64,000 bases of DNA. Origin: Sphingobacterium corticibacterium (GTDB lineage Bacteria > Bacteroidota > Bacteroidia > Sphingobacteriales > Sphingobacteriaceae). The DNA lies in NCBI RefSeq assembly GCF_004208525.1, contig NZ_SGIT01000002.1:186001-250000 (forward strand), written 5' to 3'. The notes below the pieces were generated by a model. That model searched no databases. It was given only the letters and a program-made list of their open reading frames with translations, and was not told where the DNA came from. The translations under genes were made by a program, and so were the position numbers. Positions 38,170 to 46,050 of the stretch are shown here, piece by piece; positions within the stretch are counted from its first letter, which is position 1, and every line of letters begins with the position of its first letter.

Positions 38170-38958
38170 ATGACACCGTCTATTCATCCATATATACTCA
38201 CCGATACGCATACGCACATTTATTACCATGCTGGAGCGCCCCAATTGGACGAACAACTACAACGTTGTTTCGATAAAAACATTCAACGTTTATTTTTGCC
38301 AAATGTAGATACTGAATCCGTTCCCTTAGTAATGGACACGGTGCGTGCCTATCCAAAAAACTGTTTTCCGATGTTAGGGCTTCATCCCTGCTCCGTAAAG
38401 GAGAACTATAAAGAAGAATTGCGCCAACTAGAACGTTTACTCTCCGAGCATACCATATACGCCATCGGAGAAATTGGACTAGACCTCTATTGGGATAAAA
38501 GTACGCTAGATTTTCAGCGGGAAGCTTTCCGTGTACAGGTGGGATGGGCAAAAGCCATGGGTCTACCTATCGACATTCATTGTCGAGAAGCTTTTGACGA
38601 GTTGTTTATTTTATTAGAAGAGCTAAAAGACGATAAATTATTCGGTGTTTTTCACTGCTTCACCGGAACACTTGAGCAAGCCAAACACGCTATTGGCCTG
38701 GGCTTTGCGCTCGGTATCGGCGGTGTCGTTACATTTAAAAAAGCTGGACTGGATGCTGTTGTCAAAGAAATAGACTTGCAACATATTGTGTTGGAAACAG
38801 ATGCCCCTTACTTAGCGCCTGCTCCCTATCGTGGAAAGGAAAACGAAAGCAGCTATCTTTATTATGTAGCCGAAAAAGTAGCGGATCTACATGAAATGAC
38901 CGTTTCAGAAGTTGCGGAAATTACGACTGAAAACTCGAAGAGGATATTCCGAATCTAA
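38170..38958 (+). CDS. TatD-family metal-dependent hydrolase/DNase
   Basis: This is a 262-residue TIM-barrel amidohydrolase-fold protein counted from the ATG at 38170. Metal ligands are in ILTDTHTHIY (HxH), AIGEIGLDLYW (Glu), PIDIHCREAFDEL (His), GVFHCFTGTLEQA (His) and VLETDAPYLAPAPYRG (Asp). TatD proteins are 3'-5' exonucleases active on DNA and RNA. The upstream candidate starts lie within or at the edge of the promoter box. ansA begins 9 bases after the stop, so the two are likely one operon. Confidence 0.92.
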   Translation: MTPSIHPYILTDTHTHIYYHAGAPQLDEQLQRCFDKNIQRLFLPNVDTESVPLVMDTVRAYPKNCFPMLGLHPCSVKENYKEELRQLERLLSEHTIYAIGEIGLDLYWDKSTLDFQREAFRVQVGWAKAMGLPIDIHCREAFDELFILLEELKDDKLFGVFHCFTGTLEQAKHAIGLGFALGIGGVVTFKKAGLDAVVKEIDLQHIVLETDAPYLAPAPYRGKENESSYLYYVAEKVADLHEMTVSEVAEITTENSKRIFRI

Positions 38959-38967
38959 CACACTCAT

Positions 38968-39990
38968 ATGCAAAATATATTTATCATCTATACAGGAGGA
39001 ACCATTGGCATGGTAAAAGATGCCGAAACGGGTACATTTGTTCCTTTCGATTTTGACTTAATTGCGCGAAATTTACCCGATTTGGATAGAGTGGATTATA
39101 AATTAACGGTCCATTCATTTACCCCCATTATTGATTCCTCTAATATGAATCCGAGGATTTGGGTGGAAATGGCAGAAATTATCCGAAAGAACCACGATCA
39201 CTATGATGGTTTCGTTATCTTACATGGCTCCGATACAATGTCGTTCTCTGCATCAATTTTGAGTTTTATGTTGGAGGGGCTTCAAAAACCCGTGATTCTA
39301 TCGGGTTCTCAGCTTCCTATTGGAGAAATCAGGACAGATGCACGGGAGAATATGATGACAGCCTTAGAAATTGCATCTGCAAAGGAAAATGGTAAATCCA
39401 TTGTCCAGGAGGTCTGTATTTTGTTTGATAACAAGTTGTTTCGAGGAAACCGCTCTTTTAAATATAATTCGGCAAAGTTTGAAGCGTTCCGTTCACCCAA
39501 CTATCCGGTTTTAGCAGAGGCCGGTATACATATCAACTACAATCGCGAATCGTTGCTAGATAATACGGACAAGGCGTTCATTATGCACACCGAACTGGAC
39601 AATCGAGTGGGTGTGCTCAAGTTATTTCCCGGCATTAGCCCAGCCTTTGTTCAATCTATTTTAGATGCTGACGTAAGGAGTATTGTTATGGAAACCTTTG
39701 GTTCAGGAAATACAATGACCGACGAGTGGTTTCTCGATATGTTGGAAGATACTGTAAAAAAAGGCAAAAACATTGTCGATATTTCCCAGTGTAAAGTGGG
39801 TTCTGTAGAGCTGGGCCGATATGAAACCTCTCAAGGGTTGAAAGCACTTGGGGTTCTTAATGGGTACGATATGACGTTTGAAGCTGCTGTAACGAAGTTA
39901 ATGTATCTGCAAGGGCAATTATCCGACCAAGAAGCGGTTGCTTACTGGGTGGAAAAGAATATACGTGGTGAACTAACGGTAAATGACTAA
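38968..39990 (+). CDS. ansA: Type I (cytoplasmic-type) L-asparaginase
   Basis: The product is 340 residues without a signal peptide. The first catalytic segment is IYTGGTIGM (Thr near residue 12). The second is GFVILHGSDTMSFSAS (Thr-Asp near 91), which with SGSQLPIGEIRTDARENMM matches type I asparaginases. The enzyme hydrolyses asparagine to aspartate and ammonia. The C-terminal domain has METFGSGNTMTDEWF. It follows tatD after 9 bases. The dyad at 40010-40029 lies just past its stop and may double as a weak terminator. Confidence 0.93.
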   Translation: MQNIFIIYTGGTIGMVKDAETGTFVPFDFDLIARNLPDLDRVDYKLTVHSFTPIIDSSNMNPRIWVEMAEIIRKNHDHYDGFVILHGSDTMSFSASILSFMLEGLQKPVILSGSQLPIGEIRTDARENMMTALEIASAKENGKSIVQEVCILFDNKLFRGNRSFKYNSAKFEAFRSPNYPVLAEAGIHINYNRESLLDNTDKAFIMHTELDNRVGVLKLFPGISPAFVQSILDADVRSIVMETFGSGNTMTDEWFLDMLEDTVKKGKNIVDISQCKVGSVELGRYETSQGLKALGVLNGYDMTFEAAVTKLMYLQGQLSDQEAVAYWVEKNIRGELTVND

Positions 39991-40009
39991 TCTTCCCACG
40001 ATGGATCAC

Positions 40010-40029
40010 TTGTAGTATATACACTACAT
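40010..40029. promoter_or_regulatory. Candidate operator dyad O1 (TTGTAG-N8-CTACAT)
   Basis: TTGTAG (40010-40015) and CTACAT (40024-40029) flank 8 bases. The same arms and spacing recur at 40982-41001 on the other side of the AraC-like gene. It lies about 50 bases upstream of the regulator's -7 box. It could also be the hairpin of a weak ansA terminator. Confidence 0.5.
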
Positions 40030-40077
40030 TTATTTCTTTATCCCGATTATTACCGACACACTTCCTTGTTGCGTTGT

Positions 40078-40088
40078 TACATTTGTAG
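40078..40088 (+). promoter_or_regulatory. AraC-like gene -7 box overlapping a TTGTAG half-site
   Basis: TACATTTG (40078-40085) is a perfect TAnnTTTG box. TTGTAG (40083-40088) overlaps its end and matches the half-site of the flanking dyads. This would suit autoregulation. Confidence 0.45.
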
Positions 40089-40118
40089 TTGTAAATTATT
40101 TTACTGCTGCTTTGCACT

Positions 40119-40943
40119 ATGGAAATGAACACTTGGGAAATATTAAGTGGAGAACAGATACATACGCGCATTCTGAATAAAGAATGGCGTAATTTACCCT
40201 ATAATATTATATTTGAATTGTATTTAGATCCGATAGGATTGGGCCATGATGATTATATCACCTTATTTCTAAACTGGCAAATAGAGCATATAGCGTACAA
40301 TAGCCTATCGTATTATCTCGTGTTAGATAAAAACCTACTTCGACCGGAAACCGACATCGATATATTGATCGATAGTGAGCAGCCAGCCGCCATCAAAATT
40401 CATGACCTAGATCAAAGTTACATCTTCTATTTGATTAAGATGCTATTGAAAAGCAGCGAATTATCTGTTTCGAAATTAAGTAGACAATTTGTGCGTAACG
40501 TCGCTGAACAGCTGCTATTATCGGTAATGATCAATCGGATTACCAAAGAACCGGAAACGAAACTTAATCCCGTTAATCGTTATAGCCTCCTAGCTTTCGA
40601 CTTTGTAGATCGAGTCAAAGCATGTTTTCAAAAACATAAATCTGTTCATTATTACGCTAAAAAACTAGGTGTTACCGAAAAAACACTAAGCAAAGCAACG
40701 CAAGCTACATTAAAGATTACACCTAAAGAATTAATTCAGAAAACACTTACAGAAAAGGCAATGACCCTATTAGAACATACCGATAAATCGGTGAAAGAAA
40801 TCAGTTATGAACTCGGTATCAAGGAAACAAATAATTTCAGCACCTTCTTTAAGAAGATGACCAACATAACACCACTTGAATACAGGAACTTAAAGAGACA
40901 ACTCCCAACCCTCCTAAAAAAAGGGAGCCAAGATTCACAATAA
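40119..40943 (+). CDS. AraC-family transcriptional regulator
   Basis: The product is 274 residues. The C-terminal AraC DNA-binding domain (about 165-265) holds two helix-turn-helix units: VHYYAKKLGVTEKTLSKAT and VKEISYELGIKETNNFSTFF, ending NITPLEYRNL. The N-terminal 150 residues (ILSGEQIHTRILNKEWRNLP...) look like a cupin-type effector domain, but no ligand site is recognised. Lys-rich composition fits a DNA-binding protein. Two matching dyads flank the gene and a half-site overlaps its -7 box, which suggests autoregulation and control of the downstream LruC-domain gene. The targets are inference. Confidence 0.85.
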   Translation: MEMNTWEILSGEQIHTRILNKEWRNLPYNIIFELYLDPIGLGHDDYITLFLNWQIEHIAYNSLSYYLVLDKNLLRPETDIDILIDSEQPAAIKIHDLDQSYIFYLIKMLLKSSELSVSKLSRQFVRNVAEQLLLSVMINRITKEPETKLNPVNRYSLLAFDFVDRVKACFQKHKSVHYYAKKLGVTEKTLSKATQATLKITPKELIQKTLTEKAMTLLEHTDKSVKEISYELGIKETNNFSTFFKKMTNITPLEYRNLKRQLPTLLKKGSQDSQ

Positions 40944-40981
40944 AGTAATCGATGAAGACACCTCCGAGACAGGACATTTGA

Positions 40982-41001
40982 TTGTAGCTTAAATACTACA
41001 A
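40982..41001. promoter_or_regulatory. Candidate operator dyad O2 (TTGTAG-N8-CTACAA)
   Basis: TTGTAG (40982-40987) and CTACAA (40996-41001) flank 8 bases, the same arms and spacing as O1. It lies about 90 bases upstream of the -7 box of the LruC-domain gene, a distance common for AraC-type activators. An A-run follows at 41000-41007. Confidence 0.5.
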
Positions 41002-41091
41002 AAAAAATACTTTGAGGCTTACAGACCTCGTATTACCTAAAAATATAGGAAATAGGCACAAATTCATATCTCTAGAAGCTAAAGTCCTGTT

Positions 41092-41099
41092 TATATTTG
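41092..41099 (+). promoter_or_regulatory. -7 box of the LruC-domain gene
   Basis: TATATTTG is a perfect TAnnTTTG box 19 bases before the ATG at 41119. No TTG lies at -33, consistent with need for an activator such as the adjacent AraC-like protein. Confidence 0.5.
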
Positions 41100-41118
41100 C
41101 GTTATATTAATTAAAATT

Positions 41119-43494
41119 ATGAATAACTTTTTCAGATTTCTGATGTTTCCATTTGCAGGACTAATCTTTTTGGTTAGTAGTTGTGCAAAAATGGATGATT
41201 TGTATAAAGGAACAGAAAACCAAGAGTCAACCTTGTTTGAGGAAGATGTTGTCCTTCCCGAAGCCTTTAACTGGGAATCGTCTAAAGCCGTAGATGTACG
41301 CATAGCTGTAGATGATAACTATGGCGGCAGGTATTTTTACCGCGTGGAGTTATACGACGGAGACCCTAAGTCGGCGAGCAGTAACCTTTTGGGAGCAGGA
41401 GTGGCAAAGTCAGGACAAGATTATGTAGACAAGATTATGGTGCCTACTGCAGCGAAATATATTTATGTCAAAACAACTTCGCCTGTTGGTATTGCTGCTA
41501 TTTCTATGATAGAGGTTGCCAATAAAAACACGGTTAGTGTAAATAAATCGGCTTCCGCAGGCAGAGCAAACAAAATGTTTGCTACCGTAGCAAGCAGCAC
41601 GACGGGTGGATCAGGCAGTACGATGATGATGGCTGCTACAAGCACGCCTTCGGTGACGGTTCCGGCAGATGCGATTCCGTTGGATGACAATTCTCCATAT
41701 GTAACTAATTTTTGGGGCCAGCCAGCTGCAACAACATTTGTTGTGAAGGCTGGAGTAACACTAACTCAGTCATTTTATCTTAATGCAGGACGTTCGGGAA
41801 TGAAGGTATTTGTAGAGGGAACTTGGGAAGTCGGCACGCTACCGGTAGGTAACGATAACGGAATCTACGTGATGCCCGGAGGTGTGCTAAAAGCAAATAC
41901 ATTGGCGCAAAATGGCCAAGCTTTTTTTGAGAATCACGGAACGATGGAGATCGGAAACGATTTAGCAATAACTAATCCAGTGATGTCTAAAAATACCGGC
42001 CGCCTAGTGGTTGGCGGGACATTAGATATACCAAGCGGTGGCTCCTTTTATAACGAGGGATCGATACAAACTAAAAATTTAACACCAAACGCGAACACAA
42101 CGTTCACCAATAACGGCGATTTAACCATCACAAATACGTTGACCATACCGGCTGGCGGTCAATTTCTGAACAACGGAACAGCCTCGGTAAATGTATTAAC
42201 TGCAAGCACGAACACCGGACTTATTCGGAACGAGGGTTCATTAACCGTAAAAAGCGGTACGGTAACAAATGCTACGATAGAAGCCGCATGTCATACGACA
42301 TTCGAAACATTAGCAACAATGGTTGCAAAAATTTATGTAACAGCAGGATCGCTATTAAGCATAACCAATCTGGATGCCGGTGGTACACACTTTAATTTGG
42401 CTTCGTCATCTATTTTGGATGTGGCTGCGCTTGCGAAATTCAACAGCAACGCTAGCACTATCCAAAGTTCCGGAAGCGAAGCAGCGGTTGCTCGGTTAAA
42501 AAAGGTAGAAAGTGTACAATCTGGACAGACAGGGGGAATAGCGTATTCGGGCAATGTGGAAATCGCAACTTCGGATTATACAACTAACGGGACAAACAAT
42601 ATCGTTTATACCGTTACCTCTCCGGCACGCATCGTCGATTACGATAAATCAACAGTAGTTATACCGGGTACCGAATGTAACGCTGGCGGAAACAACGATG
42701 CTGGTGCAGGCACCGATCCTGATGATCAGACTACGCCGGAAGTTTCTTTGGGAACCTATTCCTATGCTTTCGAAGATAACTGGCCTTCCTTTGGTGATTA
42801 CGACATGAATGACTTTGTGGTCGATATGGATATTACCAAATTTCAAAACACGGAAAATAAAGTAACAAAGGTACAACTGAAGGCTAAGCTTCGCTCCGTA
42901 GGTGCAGCGAAGCGCTTGGCTGCTGCTATTCAATTGGACGGCGTAGCTTCTAATAACGTGAAGGGGGTTACTTATTCGAATAGCAGTATCGTTGGCACTA
43001 ATTTCAACCTGAGCTCCAATGGAACAGAATCCGGCCAAACCTATGCTGTGGTTCCGATCACCAGTGATGCCCATCAGGCATTTGGTCAATCCGATGTTGC
43101 ATTTATTTCGACAAAAGATGGACAAGTTGCACCAGTTGAGCTTACCATCACGGTAGAATTTAATACGCCATTAGCAAATTTCACGTACGAAAATCTAAAC
43201 GTGTTTATCATTAATTTCATGCAAAATAAGGGTGGAAGAAACGAAGTGCACCTAGCTGGATATAAAGCAACGGATAAAATAAACAGTAGCCTGGTACAAG
43301 CGGAAGTTAATTCAGGACTGTTATCATCCATCGATCAGCCATTTAAATCCAAAAAAGGCTATCCTTGGGCCATATCGGTTCCGGTTTCTTTTGACTATCC
43401 CCTTGAGGCGAAAAACATAAAAGACGTTTTCCCCAACTTTAAAAGCTGGGCGACCAGTGGAGGTGAAGAACATCAAGATTGGTATATTAAATAA
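41119..43494 (+). CDS. LruC-domain secreted lipoprotein with beta-helix-like repeats
   Basis: The product is 791 residues. A signal peptide with lipobox (IFLVSSC) is followed by an N-terminal beta region (about 30-140). A Ser/Thr/Gly linker leads to a long stretch of short repeated strands (about 205-470): GTMEIGNDLAIT, GRLVVGGTLDIPSGG, GDLTITNTLTIPAGG and GSLTVKSGTV. These resemble a right-handed parallel beta-helix. The LruC domain occupies about 545-790, with its signature EDNWPSFGDYDMNDFVVDM. Such proteins are surface exposed or secreted in Bacteroidota, but their function is not established. Position between an AraC regulator and an exopolysaccharide locus suggests a matrix or adhesin role (inference). 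Confidence 0.82.
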   Translation: MNNFFRFLMFPFAGLIFLVSSCAKMDDLYKGTENQESTLFEEDVVLPEAFNWESSKAVDVRIAVDDNYGGRYFYRVELYDGDPKSASSNLLGAGVAKSGQDYVDKIMVPTAAKYIYVKTTSPVGIAAISMIEVANKNTVSVNKSASAGRANKMFATVASSTTGGSGSTMMMAATSTPSVTVPADAIPLDDNSPYVTNFWGQPAATTFVVKAGVTLTQSFYLNAGRSGMKVFVEGTWEVGTLPVGNDNGIYVMPGGVLKANTLAQNGQAFFENHGTMEIGNDLAITNPVMSKNTGRLVVGGTLDIPSGGSFYNEGSIQTKNLTPNANTTFTNNGDLTITNTLTIPAGGQFLNNGTASVNVLTASTNTGLIRNEGSLTVKSGTVTNATIEAACHTTFETLATMVAKIYVTAGSLLSITNLDAGGTHFNLASSSILDVAALAKFNSNASTIQSSGSEAAVARLKKVESVQSGQTGGIAYSGNVEIATSDYTTNGTNNIVYTVTSPARIVDYDKSTVVIPGTECNAGGNNDAGAGTDPDDQTTPEVSLGTYSYAFEDNWPSFGDYDMNDFVVDMDITKFQNTENKVTKVQLKAKLRSVGAAKRLAAAIQLDGVASNNVKGVTYSNSSIVGTNFNLSSNGTESGQTYAVVPITSDAHQAFGQSDVAFISTKDGQVAPVELTITVEFNTPLANFTYENLNVFIINFMQNKGGRNEVHLAGYKATDKINSSLVQAEVNSGLLSSIDQPFKSKKGYPWAISVPVSFDYPLEAKNIKDVFPNFKSWATSGGEEHQDWYIK

Positions 43495-43531
43495 TGCAAT
43501 ATTTGTCTAGACATTGTTAAATAGATATTTT

Positions 43532-43569
43532 GAAACACGTCACTAGCCATATTACAAGTGACGTGTTTC
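43532..43569 (+). terminator. Stem-loop after the LruC-domain gene
   Basis: A perfect 13-bp stem (43532-43544 with 43557-43569) has a 12-base loop. Only a broken T-tract follows, so termination may be partial. The remaining gap to 43724 shows a small GGTGAT/ATCACC dyad and no clear TAnnTTTG box. Confidence 0.65.
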
Positions 43570-43724
43570 TTCGTCAACGGCATTTATACCTCCATAAACC
43601 AACATCATTACTCCTTCCCGAATGAACGGATGAAGGGACAGCGATTGTACGTCGTTGAATATATTAAACAAACACTGGTGATAAACCTGACGCTTCATCA
43701 CCTTTAACGACAAACTATATACAG

Positions 43725-44093
43725 ATGAAAAAAAAGAAAATTCTGGTTATAGACGATAAGGAAGCAATCGGCAAGCTCATTGCTCTATGCTTAGGCGCAG
43801 AGTATGAATTTCAGTATTTCAGCAATGCGCTGGCAGGTATAAACTGGCTCAATGCGGGAAATACTGTTGATTTAATTCTATCGGACTATACCATGCCGGA
43901 AATGAATGGCTATGACTTTTTGGTGATGTTGAAGCAAAACGAGTTTCTTAAAAATATACCTGTTGTTTTTTTGTCAGGCGAAGACAGCAGTTCCACCCGT
44001 ATTAAAATATTGGAAAGTGGTGCGGAGGATTTCATCCTTAAACCATTCAATCCGTTAGAACTGAAAATAAGAATCAAAAAAGTATTGAAATAA
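43725..44093 (+). CDS. Single-domain response regulator (stand-alone receiver)
   Basis: The product is 122 residues and is a receiver domain only. All active-site residues are present: D10 and D11, phosphoacceptor D54 in LILSDYTMPEMNG, a Ser in VVFLSGED, and K106 in FILKPFNP. It has no output domain, so it must act by protein contact. The stop codon overlaps the ATG of the next gene (TAATG), so the two proteins are translationally coupled. Downstream is a sugar transferase with a degenerate receiver domain, a likely partner (inference). A gene at this position at the head of a polysaccharide operon suggests phosphorylation control of synthesis. Confidence 0.93.
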   Translation: MKKKKILVIDDKEAIGKLIALCLGAEYEFQYFSNALAGINWLNAGNTVDLILSDYTMPEMNGYDFLVMLKQNEFLKNIPVVFLSGEDSSSTRIKILESGAEDFILKPFNPLELKIRIKKVLK

Positions 44094-45301
44094 TGCTTTC
44101 CCCCGATATTTTCCTATATTTTGGTAAAGACCTAAAGATATTTGATCATTTTCGAACACATGTTGAATTGGTTTCCGGTCAGCCATTAAAGAGATTTGAT
44201 TCTTTTGATGGGCTAGATGCTTTTCTGGAAAGTCGTCGGGATAATCACGCTTTTGTACTGTTTTACCAACAAAATAGTTCCTTTTTGATAAACTTAAAAC
44301 AGCTCAAGCTGTTGACCGATCAATATCCAGATTTACAAATTTTTGTCGTCACCGAAAATTTTTCCAGAATAGAGAAAGACTCTTATTTAGAATCAGGGGT
44401 TACCAACACCATTAATCCCCGCGCACCTAAAGATGCTTTCCATTCTATTCAGAAATATATGTATTTGTTGTTAGAAACAAAACACGAAAATATAACTTTC
44501 CATGATTTTCAAGTAGATAGCCTTACACTACGAATTCCCTTGGGCAAGCGTTTATTCGACCTCGTATTGTCATCATTTTTGCTTTTATTGCTTTCTCCTC
44601 TATTTCTGGCAATTTATTTGGCTATTAAGCTCGAAAGCGCAGGCCCTGCGGTATACAAATCCAAGCGAGCCGGTGCAGGATATTATATCTTTGATTTTTA
44701 TAAATTCAGATCAATGTATAGAGATGCTGATCGGCGTCTAAAGGAATATATGTCGTTAAACCAATATAGTACACCCGAAATCTCCGTTAATCGCCAAGAA
44801 ACAGTCTCTGCCAATGCATTTGTTTCTTGGGAGGATCGTCATATTCCACTTACCGACGAGGAGCTGGGAGAATTATTGATTAGCGACGATATTGTCATAA
44901 AACAATCGGATATTGGTGTAAAAAACAAAAAGGCTGCATTTTTTAAGATTGAGAATGATCCACGAGTTACCAAAGTCGGAAAGATATTGCGAAAATATAG
45001 TTTGGATGAATTACCACAACTTTTCAATGTACTTAAAGGCGATATGTCCATTGTAGGGAATAGACCACTGCCTTTATACGAAGCGGAGGTGTTGACCAAA
45101 GACGAGAGTGTAGAGCGGTTTATGGGGCCAGCAGGAATTACGGGGCTGTGGCAGGTTGAAAAGCGAGGCGACAACGGTCGTCTCTCCGATGCGGAAAGGA
45201 TAAACTTAGACATTGATTATGTACGTAATTATTCCATCTGGATGGATATTAAGATATTATATCGGACACTATCTGCCTTTATTCAAAAGGCAGATGTTTA
45301 A
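44093..45301 (+). CDS. Initiating undecaprenyl-phosphate sugar-1-phosphate transferase with pseudo-receiver domain
   Basis: The product is 402 residues. Residues 1-125 fold like a receiver (FLYFGKD, AFVLFYQQN, IFVVTENFSRIEKDSYLESG) but lack the acidic pocket and phosphoacceptor Asp. A membrane hairpin (about 158-178) leads to the bacterial sugar transferase domain: KRLFDLVLSS, GPAVYKSKRAGAGYYIFDFYKFRSM, and later VGKILRKYSLDELPQL with GDMSIVGNRPLPLYEAE. The catalytic Asp-Glu pair of the family is in the conserved segments. A long insert (about 215-285) separates the two halves. The enzyme would load the first sugar phosphate on undecaprenyl phosphate. Confidence 0.9.
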   Translation: MLSPDIFLYFGKDLKIFDHFRTHVELVSGQPLKRFDSFDGLDAFLESRRDNHAFVLFYQQNSSFLINLKQLKLLTDQYPDLQIFVVTENFSRIEKDSYLESGVTNTINPRAPKDAFHSIQKYMYLLLETKHENITFHDFQVDSLTLRIPLGKRLFDLVLSSFLLLLLSPLFLAIYLAIKLESAGPAVYKSKRAGAGYYIFDFYKFRSMYRDADRRLKEYMSLNQYSTPEISVNRQETVSANAFVSWEDRHIPLTDEELGELLISDDIVIKQSDIGVKNKKAAFFKIENDPRVTKVGKILRKYSLDELPQLFNVLKGDMSIVGNRPLPLYEAEVLTKDESVERFMGPAGITGLWQVEKRGDNGRLSDAERINLDIDYVRNYSIWMDIKILYRTLSAFIQKADV

Positions 45302-45315
45302 TTTAGAGGTAGTAA

Positions 45316-46047
45316 ATGAATAAATTTTTGATTGTCGTATTTTTTTTATTGTTTAATGTATTTCGTGGATTTGGCCAACTGACACCGGATATATTAGAAG
45401 CAATTGATTATACGAAAATAGCCCTGCCCCCATTGGAAGAGCTGTTTGAAAACGCAAAGAAAAGTCCAGGCGTGGAGATGTATGAGGCCAAGATGGAAGC
45501 ACAAGAAAGCCAACTCGTGTCGGAAAAACGAAGTTGGCTAAAGTATTTCCGCGTCGGGGGTTGGTGGCAGTATGGGAATATGACTATGAACACAGCGTTC
45601 ACGAATGAGTATACACCACTCTTCTACCAATCATCTGGTGTTACGCAAAACATGTGGTTTGGTAATGCAGGTATCAATGTGCCTTTGGACGACTTATTCG
45701 ACCGTGGAAACCGTGTCAAACGCCAGAAAATGGAGCGACGCTTTACGGAGCTGGAAATGGAAAAATGGTTAGATGAGCAGAAGATGCGCATTGTCGATTC
45801 CTATGTCAGAGTTATAAACTCCATTTCCGTTCTGCAAAAGAAAATGGAGCATTTAACCATTGCTACCGCACGCATGGAAATGGTCGAAAATGAGTTCACT
45901 AACGGACATGCCTTGATTTCAGATCTAAACACCGCCAAAAAAATGGAAATGGAAGCCTATGAAACCTATAAATCGACAGAGAGCGCAATTACCAGTGAAA
46001 TTTTAAACTTGGAAATCTTAAGTAGAACTAAAATTATAAGTAAATAA
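45316..46047 (+). CDS. Half-length TolC-like outer membrane protein
   Basis: The product is 243 residues with an N-terminal signal peptide (about 1-20, cut near GFGQ). The mature protein has a TolC/OEP pattern: a long helix (LEELFENAKKSPGVEMYEAK and EAQESQLVSEKRSWLKY), a beta-rich aromatic patch (GGWWQYGN), GINVPLDDLFDRGNRVKRQK, and two further long helices. Canonical TolC proteins have two such repeats and about 450 residues; here only one is present. It stands where a Wza-type exporter would be expected and no Wza is seen. It probably forms part of the export channel (inference). Confidence 0.72.
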   Translation: MNKFLIVVFFLLFNVFRGFGQLTPDILEAIDYTKIALPPLEELFENAKKSPGVEMYEAKMEAQESQLVSEKRSWLKYFRVGGWWQYGNMTMNTAFTNEYTPLFYQSSGVTQNMWFGNAGINVPLDDLFDRGNRVKRQKMERRFTELEMEKWLDEQKMRIVDSYVRVINSISVLQKKMEHLTIATARMEMVENEFTNGHALISDLNTAKKMEMEAYETYKSTESAITSEILNLEILSRTKIISK

Positions 46048-46050
46048 ACG

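Noticed and set aside
45316..46047. TolC-like gene as a pseudogene
   Set aside because: It has an intact start, signal peptide and stop, tight operon spacing, and no remnant of the missing half downstream.
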